Of a stretch of 64,000 nt of DNA, positions 20,961 to 31,887 are shown piece by piece. The position numbers and the translations under genes were made by a program. The stretch's first letter is position 1, and each line of letters starts with the position of its first letter. The notes below the pieces were generated by a model. The model made no database searches. It was not told where the DNA came from and was given only the letters and a program-made list of their open reading frames with translations. Source of the DNA: Thereva unica (lineage: Eukaryota; Arthropoda; Insecta; Diptera; Therevidae); assembly GCA_949987705.1 (NCBI GenBank), contig OX465285.1:1116001-1180000 (forward strand), written 5' to 3'.

Positions 20961-22262
20961 GGCTTCTTCCACTTTCTTTCAAATCCTACGTATAAATAAT
21001 ATTTTCGCTTCCGTAATGTACAAAAGTGAAACACAAATACGAATTGCTTTCACTTTCAAACTGTACCGCAGCCATTGCTCCACGGACGTGTGCATTTGCA
21101 GCGTGCATCACAACAAGAGATCTCCCAAAAGTTGATCCTACCACCAAAAAAACCGTCTGCACACTTCTGTAACGCAATCCCAAATTGTCACTTTATATTA
21201 TTATTTACACAATCTCACGTGTGCGCCTCTCGCCATATCTTAATCGTCCAGATAAAAGATTCGCCTTTTTTATGCTGTTCCGAAAACCAAAACAAAGAAA
21301 TCCGAATGCATATCAATTTATGCCACTTTGATCTCGTCTTGAAAGCTGAAACCAAGCTCAAGGTAGTCTGATCCCCGCGCATTGCCATGAATACAGCACG
21401 TTCCCGGGGCCCAGCACCAGAAACTCTTTATCTTGTCTGCTTTCATTTCTCGACATATGAAATCCAAAACCGCCATTGGCGTCTATCCCCATCGAGAAAC
21501 TGCAGACGCAGTCGAAAAATTTCACAAGCGATATTCCCCCGCCAGCCGCGAAAAAAATATCGAAACTAAACAAATAAAATAAAATCCGACATGAAATTTT
21601 CGAAAATAAATAAACGAAAAAATAATTTTGAATAAAACAAACAAGAGCCTCGCGGCCCGACGTTGGCGTCTGCAGGCATGTAACACGCGGCTAGGATCTA
21701 GATTCGGATCTCGCGAGTAAACAAATAGAAATGCGCGAGTGGGAGCGGGGCTCGCGAAGAAGCCCGGCTTGGGGCTCGATCACTTGATATGGCGCGGCTA
21801 GTTTGGACTGGTGTAAATAAATAATCGCTGGGGATGGATCGGAGGCGCTACTATTATCGATTGCGGATTTGGCTCGTTGGTACACATGTCGGCCGCGGTT
21901 TATTGCTATAAGCCGATCCTATGATGGGAGATCGGTGTTTGTTTTGTTTATCGTAATATGTTTTTTATCCCTTTTAGATGTTTGTCAAAGGCAACTAATT
22001 GTGCTCGAGATATTTATGGGGTCTTCCCCGAGTATCCACTCTACATATTCGGGGGAGTCCCCATAGATATCTCCAGCGCAATTAGTTTGGTTTGGCATGG
22101 CTTAGTACAAGAAATTATCATCAATATATTCTTACAGGAAGGAGCCCCTTCAGCAACGATCCTTCGAAGGATCATCGCAGGAAATAAGAATGGCAATAAT
22201 AGTGGATCGCGACGATTGGGTCGGAACTACTTTATCTAAGGTTTAACATCGATATTATCTAA
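20961..22262. other. no recognised gene; GC-richer patch at 21650-21890
   Basis: Motif-less DNA apart from a patch around 21650-21890 that is clearly richer in CG dinucleotides (CTCGCGGCCC, CGCGCGAG-like words) than its surroundings. It could be a regulatory or conserved noncoding segment, or an unknown repeat. Confidence 0.45.
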
Positions 22263-22377
22263 GCACAACGATTTATCTACGATCTCAAGCGGTCCCCCAT
22301 CTAAATACTAGTCCAGCCCTTTGCTGCTTGTCTTCAGAAACTGAGCAGAATTTGGTCTATTAGGTATGGTAATTGGC
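22263..22377 (-). pseudogene. 5S rRNA-like segment (copy 2)
   Basis: The minus strand starts GCCAATTACCATACC, close to the 5S rRNA start. It then has an ACAAGCAGC box and the 19-base TTAGATGGGGGACCGCTTG, an exact match to the insect 5S internal control region. The middle (about 22330-22360) is diverged, and the last 15 bases no longer fit the closing stem. It is a 5S pseudogene or 5S-derived repeat, the best conserved of the four here. Confidence 0.75.
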
Positions 22378-22499
22378 ATTCGAGATAAGTTTTTCTTTTG
22401 TGGAAGAATAGCGCTTAAGTTAAAGCCTATTTTGTACTGTCGACGGTTTTGTCACTGAGTGCAATGTCGGACAGTAAGAGAGAAAGGTGACGGACAACG

Positions 22500-23220
22500 C
22501 CTTTACCCATCAAATACTACTGATCTCGAATCGAACGGGGAGATGCCTTTCTGGCTTATTATGTTTAAGAAGGGCTTACCATAACAAATGGATCTTTATC
22601 TTCTCTGACAGACAAGCGGCAATTAGGGCGATAAGGTCCCATTATGATCAAGTCGAAATTAGTTTGGGTCAGCCAACGTGCTCTTGGTGAGCTGGGCTTT
22701 CTCAATCAAGTTACCCTTGTCTGGGTCCCGGGTCAACAGGGCTTCAAAGGCAACGAAAGTGCGGATGCCCTGGCTGATATTGCATTTCCCGGTCCAGAGC
22801 CGATTATTGGGGCACCCACCAGCTTGCTCCAAAGGCCCCTGGCCGATCCGACTTTGATGAAACATACTGAGCGCTGGAGGTCCGCGCCTGGACTGACCAA
22901 CTTTAAGCGTTTCCTTCCTGTGCCGTCCCTTAAGACGGCCAAGGTATTGTTAGGGCGCAGTAAAAATGATGTCAGGACACTTGGTTTGATTACCGGACAC
23001 TGTGCCTAAATTATCACTTATGGAGGAAAGACCCCACATGCAGGCTTTGCTCTCCACGTTTTCTGTGAGTGCCCCTCAATAGCAAGTAGCAGGATTTCTT
23101 TGTGCAATAGGCCAAAGGAATGGCCGCAGTACCTTAGGATCCAATACCTCACACAGTTGGGTTCTGAGATCCATTATGCCACTGTGAGTCCATTTTCTTT
23201 CATGGTAGAGCTGTGATCGT
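22500..23220 (+). pseudogene. RNase H and C-terminal tail of an I/LOA-type non-LTR element
   Basis: A frame near 22590 gives IFSDRQAAIRAI (first RNase H aspartate). After a frameshift it continues as LVWVSQRALGELGF, VTLVWVPGQQGFKGNESADA, a long linker and LITGHCA. Active elements have VPGHxG, so His is replaced by Gln here. A later stretch near 23040-23110 (HVFCECPSIASSRI) is the Cys/His tail of the same protein. RT and endonuclease are absent. The RNase H domain excludes CR1 or Jockey but does not settle I versus LOA. Confidence 0.75.
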
Positions 23221-23529
23221 GAAGCCGCATTTGTTTGTAGGTAATAAAAGCGGCCTGTTCTATTGAACGTTCTGACGTTCGAGGTTCCCAAAACGAATTC
23301 CTGCGTGTGTCGTATTGCTATAGAGTCCGTCCTGTCCGAGGAATACCTTGAGGATTCAAGACAGGCAGGTTTTTACGGTGGTAGGTTGCCCAGCATCTCA
23401 CCTGAAAGGCGAGTCTGGTATTTGATTCGTTTTAAAGCGTGAAACACCCTGCTCCGTCTATTACTCTCCTATAGACAATAGTATCCAGAGTCACCCGATA
23501 TAACCCCACATTTTGGGGGAGTTGCAAGT

Positions 23530-23999
23530 AGGCCCCTATTCACATACAGGCGGCCGGCAGGCCGTGACCTGAAGGTTTCTCGCCTCGAGGCTAAGTACAT
23601 ATAACTACACACACACCGGCCACCAGCTTGATGGGGCCTATAGTCCAAGAAAGCTAACAAAAATCGTTGTCTGTGGGTATTTATCGTCAGCCTGTGCCTT
23701 AATATCTGAAGTTCTACTCAGTCTGAAATTTTCATTAGGCCATGAGCATGTTTATATTAATTAACAATTAATATTAATTAATTAATTAACAACCTGCTAC
23801 ACTAAACTTCGCCTGTGTGTATGTAGGGAATCATAAGTTCACCTGCAGTCCACGGCCTGTCAGGCGGATGCCTCAAGTCCTCATCTCTCAGTCAGACTGA
23901 GTAATGTATGGCCTTTATCGGGCTGTATCAGCCGACTTCAACTAAAAGGCCATGGCCTGCCGGCGGCCTGTATATGAATGGGACCTTTAGGTGTACCGG
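23530..23999 (+). mobile_element. family A inverted-repeat element, copy 1
   Basis: About 470 bp with GC-rich terminal inverted repeats. The left end reads TTCACATACAGGCGGCCGGC, and the right end is its near mirror, GCCGGCGGCCTGTATATGAA. Internally it has ATTTATCGTCAG, CTGAAGTTCTA, CACGGCCTGTCAGGCGGATG and CTCAGTCAGACTGAG. No coding capacity. The inner AT-rich stretch 23755-23792 is made of ATTAATTA words. Confidence 0.8.
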
Positions 24000-24785
24000 C
24001 CCCACCAAAAGTCCCTGAGGCCGTTACTACCATGAACCTTACTTCCTGCGAAGTTTTCTTGTTCGTAATATTGAAATCAGTTGGGCTGACATAGACAAGA
24101 ATTGATCACTGGAGTTTAACATTGGAATATAGTTAAACTCCAATGATTAATTTACTGCATGGTAAAGTGAAAACAAACCGCTGGGACGAGTAAGCGAAAA
24201 GAGCTGGGAAATGCTTTGTTAGGGACAAAGACTAATAAGCTAAAGTTAAATAAAGTTTCTTCCCGGACTTATACCTCGTATGCACTCAACTATATCCTCC
24301 TCATGGCAAGAACAACACTATATAAGGCAGCACAGACCCAGAGGATGCTTACTTAAAACATCTGCACAGAACTCCAGTCCTCACATGCTACATTTTAACT
24401 TTTCGGAACGGAGGGTTGGGGATGCAGAACCGAGTTAGGAAGAGTCTCTCGAAAAAACTCCACCACTTTGCATGTGAAATTGTTCATCTCTTTAATGGAA
24501 CTGTTAACTGCTGTGTTAAGTAAGAAAACAGAACGGCGAAAAGTCGGTATACTTTAACACCAGGATGTGATAAAATCCATTCGAGTACACCTGTATAAAC
24601 TGTGCTTAACCCACCGTGCAAAAGTCTCTTTAACCCAAATGGTTTCTTCTCCCACCTCCCACCTTGGGATGACTTCTTCTTCGTACAAATATATTTATAT
24701 TTATGTATATCTTCGGGTGCACCTAGACCGGTAGTCATCGTCCTAAATTTAGTTCATGTTTATCTTATCTTTTGTCAAACAACCG
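24000..24785. other. no gene; hairpin at 24101-24151
   Basis: Motif-less DNA containing one short strong inverted repeat, listed separately. Confidence 0.5.
24101..24151. other. 20-bp stem inverted repeat
   Basis: The arms ATTGATCACTGGAGTTTAAC (24101-24120) and GTTAAACTCCAATGATTAAT (24132-24151) pair over 20 bases with two mismatches around an 11-base loop. It is not followed by a T run, and no gene ends here. Function unknown. Confidence 0.6.
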
Positions 24786-24813
24786 CATTGCCTTGTATCT
24801 TTCAGGTGAGTCA
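24786..24813 (+). promoter_or_regulatory. candidate recursive splice site, plus strand
   Basis: CTTGTATCTTTCAG is followed directly by GTGAGT, placing a 3' splice site against a consensus donor with no exon between. This is the form of ratchet points in long insect introns. The pyrimidine tract is moderate, with two interruptions. Confidence 0.35.
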
Positions 24814-26730
24814 TCTCTTGTTTTTATTGTGAAATTGTGTGTATGTTTTTTAAAGCAACTCTTCTTTTTTCAACAACAAATCTGAACAACAATAACATTC
24901 CACGAGAGGGCCACTTCCTTTTCGCCCAGTGTTGTTCGAGTGCAAATATTTCGAGTGAAAATAGAAAATAAATTTTCTCCAGTTTCTCGTTTTTATCTAA
25001 ATATATTTTTGCCATTTGTTGTTGTTGTTTTTGCTTTATTAAGGAGAATTTATGGGGAACAAAATGTCTCCGACGAGAGGTTTATGATTGTTGAAACTAT
25101 TTTCATGGATTTTGTGCGGAACGGAACACGTTTTATGCAAAAACGAGTTCTAAAATTAGCCGCACACGTAAACTGTCAGTCAGGCCGAAAGGCACGAGCG
25201 ACGTGAGTGGAGTGGAGTAGAGTGGAGTGGAGTTGGTTTGATCGGGGTTGATGGTTGGTTGCTTGGTTGGGTCGCATTGATTACAAGTCAGAGCAGCGCA
25301 CACCAACGTTGGCTCGGACACGTGGCAGCAGGTGATGACGATTTGATTAATCAAATTCGCATATTTACCCTCTTGTTGCGATATCAATAAATTTTTTTTG
25401 CTGCCACTCCGCCATTGTTGCTGGCTTGACAGACATGCACGTGTGCGAAGCGGAGTTCTGTCAATTATGAATTCCGCCATTATTCAACGATGCGCTGCTG
25501 TCTCCCGTGGAACTTATATGCACCTATACAAATGTGCAAACTCCGGGCAACATGACACATGAAGTGGCCATTAGCAGTAAAAGCTTTTAACCAAACGAAA
25601 CTGGGGCAGCGGAATTTAGTAGGTGCCCCCCCCGGAGCACGGATCGATATCTACAGTACTAGGCTAGAATAGGGATACGCGCGCCAATTGAGGGAGTAAA
25701 CAGAGAAAATAGGGCGGGGCAGGGTAGTGCATGGCAGAAGAAACAGAAAAGCTCTTCATCCCCTATTTTGACAGGCACTACACTAAGTTACTTACTCCAC
25801 CAAGCAGCACACAAAAAACGGAAGGCAGTTGTTAGCTTCTTCTGCACTCGTACTAACAGGCACAGGTTAGACCCCAACGTTGTTTTTGTTGCGAGAATGT
25901 TTATGCAAAAAAAAATAAAAAATATGACAAGAAATTGGAGCACGACGTTGGTGAGTCTACGCCATGTCTTATCTGTGAGTTTCGGTGCCCTAGTATTTAC
26001 TAGGCCTAAGTGGGTTTATGGGAACTCCATTTTTTACTCTCGTTCGCAATTAGGGTGAGTACTTCACATATTTATAGAACATTCCCAGAAAAATGATGCG
26101 AAATTTGATTTGACTGAGTCTAAAATTAGACCGATCAATGTTCACCATTTATTACTCTACCCTTCCTGGTATTTTTCGAAATAAAAACACCCCTTTACTC
26201 GAGCAATTCCTACGCATTATGCTTAAATCCCTTTCCACAATAAAGTAATACCGATGTGCTCTCGGGGAGAAATTGAAGACACCTGTTCCCTATAAAACAA
26301 AAAAAAATGTTTCAGGAGTTTTTCCAGGTAATGTTCCTTTTCAAGTGCGTTATTTTTAAGGATTTTACCTGGAATTCGAAGGGTTTTTTACTTTTATGAA
26401 GACTATGAGGATTAATGGTAAACTCGTGACTGATTTATATTGTTAAATGCCAGAAGGTTACCTGGGAAATGAGAGAGGAGGAGGAGTAAGAACGATGGTG
26501 ATATTAAAGATTGGAGATTGAGTTTAATTTTCGTGGGAAAAGTGTCTGAGAGGATGATTTTTTTATGGTAGAAGTGATTTGATGGATCCAGACACTATAA
26601 ATTTAGTTTTCTAAAAATTTCATATTTTTCATGTGAAATTTTCTGGCATGTTTTTATCACTAGAAATGTTTGTTTGGCTTATGGTAGGAAGGTAAGTAGA
26701 GTCGACAGCGGTCCTTGGACGTGAAAACAA
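24814..26730. other. no recognised gene
   Basis: Includes an imperfect GAGTG/GTGGA pentamer array at about 25205-25240 and an eight-C run near 25627. No motif-bearing frame. Confidence 0.5.
25205..25240. repeat. (GAGTG)n minisatellite-like run
   Basis: Six or seven imperfect GAGTG/GAGTA units. Simple repeat. Confidence 0.7.
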
Positions 26731-26731
26731 T

Positions 26732-27230
26732 TTTTTTTATTTTCTAAACTCAGGAACAGCACTTTTATTACCAGCCCGTCATATTGTATGTTATGGTCAT
26801 GGTGCACCTTAGCTTAGTTAGAGCTCTCGCCATAAAAGAAGGGAAATACGTGAATTGGGATTGAGAACATAAATGAGCCGATTAACTGCGTTTTTAAGCA
26901 AACATAGTAACGTTGTTCGCTTGTGTGGACTTGACACCCTCGCTGCGCTTGGAAATAGCGATTTTGAGATTCCCTTCTTTTATGGCGCGGGCTCTAAGCT
27001 TAGTTCGACGAATAAAACAGATTCAAGGATATAAGGAATCAGGAGAATGGTGAAGGAGATGGCGTTTGCTCTCTTGGATGTTGTGGGATTTCGAAAATAC
27101 AGACTGTTAAGAATGGTTTATGGTTACGTTAGATCTAGGTTTGCCTGAAGTGCGACTGGAGGCCTAAGTAGCGCTTTGGAGGGTTGTTTTGTTGCCTCAG
27201 CTTTGTGTACCTCAACTACGGTGGTTGTTC
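26732..27230 (-). pseudogene. CR1/L2-like retrotransposon 3' end, copy 1
   Basis: Reading plus, a T-rich stretch at 26732 (the tail of a minus-strand element) is followed by blocks shared with 50757-51010: CTCAGGA, CCAGYCCGTCAT, GTTATGGTCATGGTGCA, AAGCTTAGT and CTCTTGGATGTTGT. The coding content has decayed here. A MITE interrupts it at 26818-26997. Confidence 0.6.
26818..26997. mobile_element. 180-bp MITE with 6-bp target duplication
   Basis: The ends TTAGAGCTCTCGCCATAAAA and TTAGAGCCCGCGCCATAAAA (reverse complement of the right end) continue with GAAGGGAA as inverted repeats. GCTTAG flanks both sides (26812-26817 and 26998-27003). The related CR1 copy at 50.86 kb has the uninterrupted AAGCTTAGT, confirming the insertion point. 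Confidence 0.8.
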
Positions 27231-27235
27231 GGTCG

Positions 27236-27400
27236 ATATCTAAAGCTGGGTATCTAAGCAAAAAGTATAAAAGTGTTTCGCTCTAGTTCTTCCACAACTA
27301 GGGTAGCAGATGTTGTATTGGATAATCAGTTTGTCAGTGTGGTCTCCTATGGGCCAATATCCCGTGGATCTATTCGCCATCTATTTAGTAGGTCCATTGT
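27236..27400 (-). pseudogene. I-type retrotransposon C-terminal fragment
   Basis: The minus-strand reading YWPIGDHTDKL...NICYPSCG...KHFYTFC matches the pattern GHWPIGxHAxxLG...YCRSC...HFLC found after RNase H in I-type elements. Only about 55 codons remain, and substitutions have removed the usual Gly-His. Confidence 0.55.
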
Positions 27401-27429
27401 TCTTTCTTTGTTGTAAGTGGTCAAGTTAT

Positions 27430-28720
27430 TTTTGAGATAGTACTGCTCAAAAGGACGTCGCGGTGGTTGCAAAGTTGGCGGAGGCTTTCGACCGGAAGAC
27501 CACAAGCGCCTTAGGGAGTCAGGGCAGCAAGCTCAACTCTGGATAACGGCTCAAAGGAGAAAAGGGAGAAGTTGCCAAAAGGAAGAGACAAAAAACGCCC
27601 AGAGAGATTGCTTAGTGAAGAAAGAGAGATCTGCCTGGACTAATATAGAGCGGAAGAAGCTAAAAAAGCTACCATAGTTGCAGCAAGCGAGATATCTTAC
27701 GCGAACACCCTGAAGAAGGTCGTATCAGACACTTGCTTAACGGACCTGGAGACGAGGTAACGCACATCAGGCAGATGCAGAAGAGAGATATTCTGATGGA
27801 ATTGAACGCAGGCGAAATCAAAGCGGTTAGCCTAAAACAGAGGGTCAAATCTTCGCTGGGAGCAGCAACCTGGACGTGATCACCTCCAAAGGAAAAAAGG
27901 AACTTCATAGCCAGTTGGGCCTGTAGCAACAGAACATAGGGCTGAGGAAAGCTTATAGTGGTACATAGACGGCCACCATTAATATGCCGGTAGAGCTAGC
28001 GAAAAGGCGCTAGGAGCAGGAAAGGCCCGCATAGGATGGGTTGGTTGCCCAATAAGCGCCAAGGAGATGTACCAGCACCAAGCACAGGACGAAAATGTGG
28101 AGAAACGGGCATATCCCTAAAGACTACGTTACGAGTCTAGCCTGTTTGCCAGGAAGTAAGGAACGGCGACATTGTCCACTATTCGAAAAGGCACTCAAGG
28201 AGGAGACAAGGTTCATTCAAGTAAACCTGAATCACTGCCAGACGGCCCAAGATCTCATGGCAGAGATTGCGTGCGAAAAAGGCATCATCGACACAGTGGA
28301 GTATATGGGCGTGTTGAAATAGAGCCGTCGAGGACAGAAAAGGAATACGGACGATAGTTTCGAGCGGGCAAGGATACACGTCTACAGTTGGTATGCGGCC
28401 TGTAGTCTCACGATGGAGTACGTACCAATGGTAGAAAAAATTATGTCTGAAGACGCGAGTCGCCAGACTACCGGGGAATTTTAATGCATGGGCTGTGGAT
28501 TGGGTCAGTTGGTATACAAATACAAAGGGCGTACTTTGCTGAAAGCGTTATCGCGGCGCATTGTGGTGTTAGCAAAGAACGGCGGTCAAAACATCAAAAA
28601 AGGTGAAAGAGGGTCTACAGCAGATATCACCTTCATCAGTGACTCGAATTAGAGATATTCACATCTGAAGAAGAACAGAAAGGGGCAGCAAAACCACGCT
28701 ACCAAGAGTAACGACATCCG
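27430..28720 (+). pseudogene. R1/LOA-type element: ORF1 gag to start of ORF2
   Basis: A decayed but long remnant. Gag blocks appear near 27680-27900 (ASEISYANTLKKVVSD, then RQMQKRDILMELNAGEIKAV). A zinc-knuckle remnant follows near 28091-28126, where Lys-Met-Trp-Arg-Asn-Gly-His stands for an original KCGETGH. The ORF2 start comes at 28206-28259 (FIQVNLNHCQTAQDLM), the usual beginning of the R1-type endonuclease. The endonuclease block GNFNAWAVDW is at about 28472-28505. Stops and frameshifts occur throughout, and the RT is missing. The ordered blocks make the identification firm. The R1-versus-LOA choice is not. Confidence 0.8.
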
Positions 28721-30865
28721 TCATCATCAAAGCTATGAAGCAAGTTGGTAGAGATTGAGAGTAGATCATTTAGAATAGAAATAGATTAGGTGACCGAATT
28801 GACCCCTGAGGGACCCCAACAGAGATGGGAAGATTTGGATTTGATGCCATACAGTATAACCTTAATTGACAGACCACAAAGAAAACTCTCAATCCAGTTC
28901 GTAGGATCTAATAAATTCTTCTTGATAGGACTTACAAAAGATCAGAAGTTTTTGCTGCCAATGGTTGCATTAATGCTTGTACTTCTGAGCTTGTTATCAA
29001 ATGAGGACTTGATTTTTCTTTTCAATATTGATCTGTATGTGGTTTTATATCTTTGGCTGAGGCTATTTTTGCGATTGCAATTTAAAATAGCTAATGTAAC
29101 AAAACCAGCTTCTTACTGAACTCAATCACGTTATCCACACTAAATCTACTCAAGCATGAATACCCAAACACATTTTCAGTCCCATCGATGCATGCTCAAT
29201 GAAAAAGCCCGAAATCGTTCTTTTCTGCACCAACCTCGAAAATCTTTCGTTTTAGATCAAAAGAAAAATCACTTAACAACACAAATAAAAACAGGACTGC
29301 AATTTTATTTGCCGCCATCATCGTGCCGTCGCCGCCGTCGGACAATTCCTCCATCCGCAAAATCAATTAAATTCTTTTTGCTCGCGCAACTTTTTCCTAT
29401 CTCCATCAACCAATTTCCATTGAGTTGAACAACCTGCAGCGGAATGCACCTAAAATTCGCAGACAATAATGAGAACGAACTACAAAACGACGTGCAGAGA
29501 ACGCGCGATAAAAGGACTTGGTTGCAGCACGGGCACTCCACTAGACCGGGCTCTCGCCGTATATATATCATCATTGAACGAGGCTACTTGGAGCTGCGAT
29601 GGCATGGGAAAAGTACTGGGGCACAGTGAAGGGGACCAACTATTCCCGACCTCGGACAAAGCAGCAACCAGAAGGCCGTTCACCGTCTGTGATGTCTTTG
29701 ACCCTACCCGTTCGGCTGCTGTGGTAACCAGCCATCCTCTCTCTCGCCCATCAGGACTTGGGCATTAACCACCGCCAGAGTGCATGCAAGTATAGTCCAA
29801 CTACCACGGAGCATAGCGTCCTGTCTGGGACATGGTGGCGATGTACTGACTATACACAAGAAGGGTGCTTCGGTATATGCACACTCCCCGAGTCGAAATG
29901 CACTTCCCCGGTGCTGTTGAACTCTACCCCGTTTATGGCAGCGTGCGTTGCGCTTCATCTTGTTCATCAGCTATCTCAGCTGCTGGTCGCTTCGGTGCCG
30001 ATTTCCTCTTATTGCATCGGTTTTGGACTTCTTTAAGTAGAGCTCGATGGAGTTGCTGTTTTGCGGATCCTCCAGCAAGTGGCATTGACTGTCTGTCTGG
30101 AACGCGCACCAACCACCGCTCGGGCACAATGCATGCATTCGCTACGACGGAGCGGGCTTCAGTTTGGGAATTGCTGCCATCTCTCGCCCTTCTGCTCCTT
30201 TTTGTCCCTGATTGTAGTGCAGAGGATGTATCTGGGCTGATGTTGATGGCCATTTAAGATTGCCGTCTTGTGCTCCAGGACTCGGGGTTTTATGTTTGTC
30301 CTGTGGTTAGTGGCGGTGTAATAAGATACCTGACCGGGGAATGACGCAGTAAAAAAATGTGACTTGATATCAAATTCTTTGGTTTTGTGTAAAGAGTCTT
30401 TGGGGGGAAGTTATGCGACTTTATTTCATGGGGATTTAATAAAAGCAGGGAAAAAAAAATAATGGAAAAGTAAAGTTTTTTTTTACTACGTCTAATTAAT
30501 AGTGGCGGGCAATGGGAGGTGAGATGAGCGGATTTCATGGAAATGTTAATACAAGATTTCGCAAGGTCGATGTTGAGTCAATCCTGTGGAAATCAACGCC
30601 GATAGCAACTAACTAATGCCTCATCTCTAATAAAACCTACACCGAACTCTAACGTGGAATCTAACGGCTGATCTACCTCTTATCATCCTAGGCAGAACTT
30701 TCGGTCTCGTCTTGAATAGAATTCGTTTATCTGAGCCGGCGCCTCGATCTACGAAACTACGGTTTGGAAGTTCGTTTCTGAGTACAATTTTACGCAGTCA
30801 GTATTTCCGAAATCGTACGACATCATAGAGTTCAAACGTACGATCAGCAGAAGAAGAAGCTGGTA
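28721..30865. other. no recognised gene
   Basis: Motif-less DNA with several medium open frames that overlap on both strands and lack known domains. A CCGTCGCCGCCGTCGG patch near 29323-29340 is low-complexity. Confidence 0.5.
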
Positions 30866-31300
30866 GCCAGTGTGGAACCAGGTGGGTTCGATCAAGTTTT
30901 CACAGTGTGGCTGAAGAAGATGGTGTTCCCTCAAAAGGTTGTGCTCATCCCGAAGTCTGGCAAGTCCCTCGCTAACCAGTCGACCTACAGATCGATGTCT
31001 TCTAAACGCCATTGGGCCTGTTTAGACGGTTCGCTGCCAGGAGCGTTCCTCAAGAACTATGTGGATGAGGGGAGAAGTGTGGTGGCACCTCTCATCATCC
31101 CCACTTCCTCCTTCATCATCAAAGTTCGTGAGGAATGTTCCTGGAAGCGAACCATCTGAACAGGCCAATTGGCAAGTGTTTGAAAGCGTGATATACAACA
31201 GATCACTTCTAAGCGCCGATGGGAGGCAGTTTCACAGAAAGGGAACTCGGCTTCAGGCAGGCTAAATCGGCAACGAATGCTGTCAATTCTTCCAAATCCG
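30866..31300 (+). pseudogene. R1/LOA-type RT finger-domain fragment
   Basis: The first frame gives GGFDQVFTVWLKKMVFPQ and KVVLIPKSGKSLANQSTYR, the finger blocks of R1-type RT. After a frameshift, another frame gives EQANWQVFESVIYNRSL and GRQFHRKGTRLQAG, corresponding to the E-x-x-IYNRL...QFGFRKGRST block. The palm, thumb and endonuclease are absent. Confidence 0.7.
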
Positions 31301-31510
31301 ATACATGAACTGATGCTCGACTATTTTTTATGACAATCTGTGCGTTGCTTTACTGGTTACAAAGGTGGCTTAGGAGTGGCCGTAATGTAAATGATTCATC
31401 CGTTTTGAAAAACGATCTTACCAACACGGTGGCCAACAGCAGTTCATTATTCTTCCGAGCGAGGGGGTTTATGAGTTTAGTCAGTAGGAAACACCGATGT
31501 CTCCTTTCTT

Positions 31511-31887
31511 AAAGCCCCCATTCACATACAGGCTGCCAGCAGGTCATGGCATGAAGGTTTTTCGCCTTGAGGCCAGGTATAATGGAAGGGACCTGCAGTC
31601 CAAGAAAACTAAGACATTTTTTTATGTGTGTATATCGTCAGTCCGTGCCGTCAGACTGTAAAGTTCTATTCGGTCTGAAATCGTATTCGTTGAGGCAAAC
31701 TGTCGTTTCCACCTGTGTATATGCAGGGAACATGATGTCACCTGCAGTCCATGGCCTGTCAGGCGGGTGCCTCAAGTCCTCATCCCTCGGTCAGACTGAT
31801 TAATGTATGCCCTTCATCGGGCCGTTCTTGCCGTCTTGACCTTAAAGGCCACGGCCTGCCGGCGGCCTGTATGTCAATGGGGCCTTT
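31511..31887 (+). mobile_element. family A inverted-repeat element, copy 2
   Basis: 377 bp with ends AAAGCCCCCATTCACATACA and AAAGGCCCCATTGACATACA (reverse complement of the right end). It keeps the same internal blocks as copy 1 (CCATGGCCTGTCAGGCGGGT, GTCAGACTGA, GCCTGCCGGCGGCCTGTATG). It lacks the AT-rich insert of copy 1. No frame. Confidence 0.85.

Noticed and set aside
26310..26335. TTTTTCCAG followed by GTAATG as another recursive splice site
   Set aside because: The donor half deviates from consensus at key positions, unlike the sites at 24.8 and 38.0 kb.
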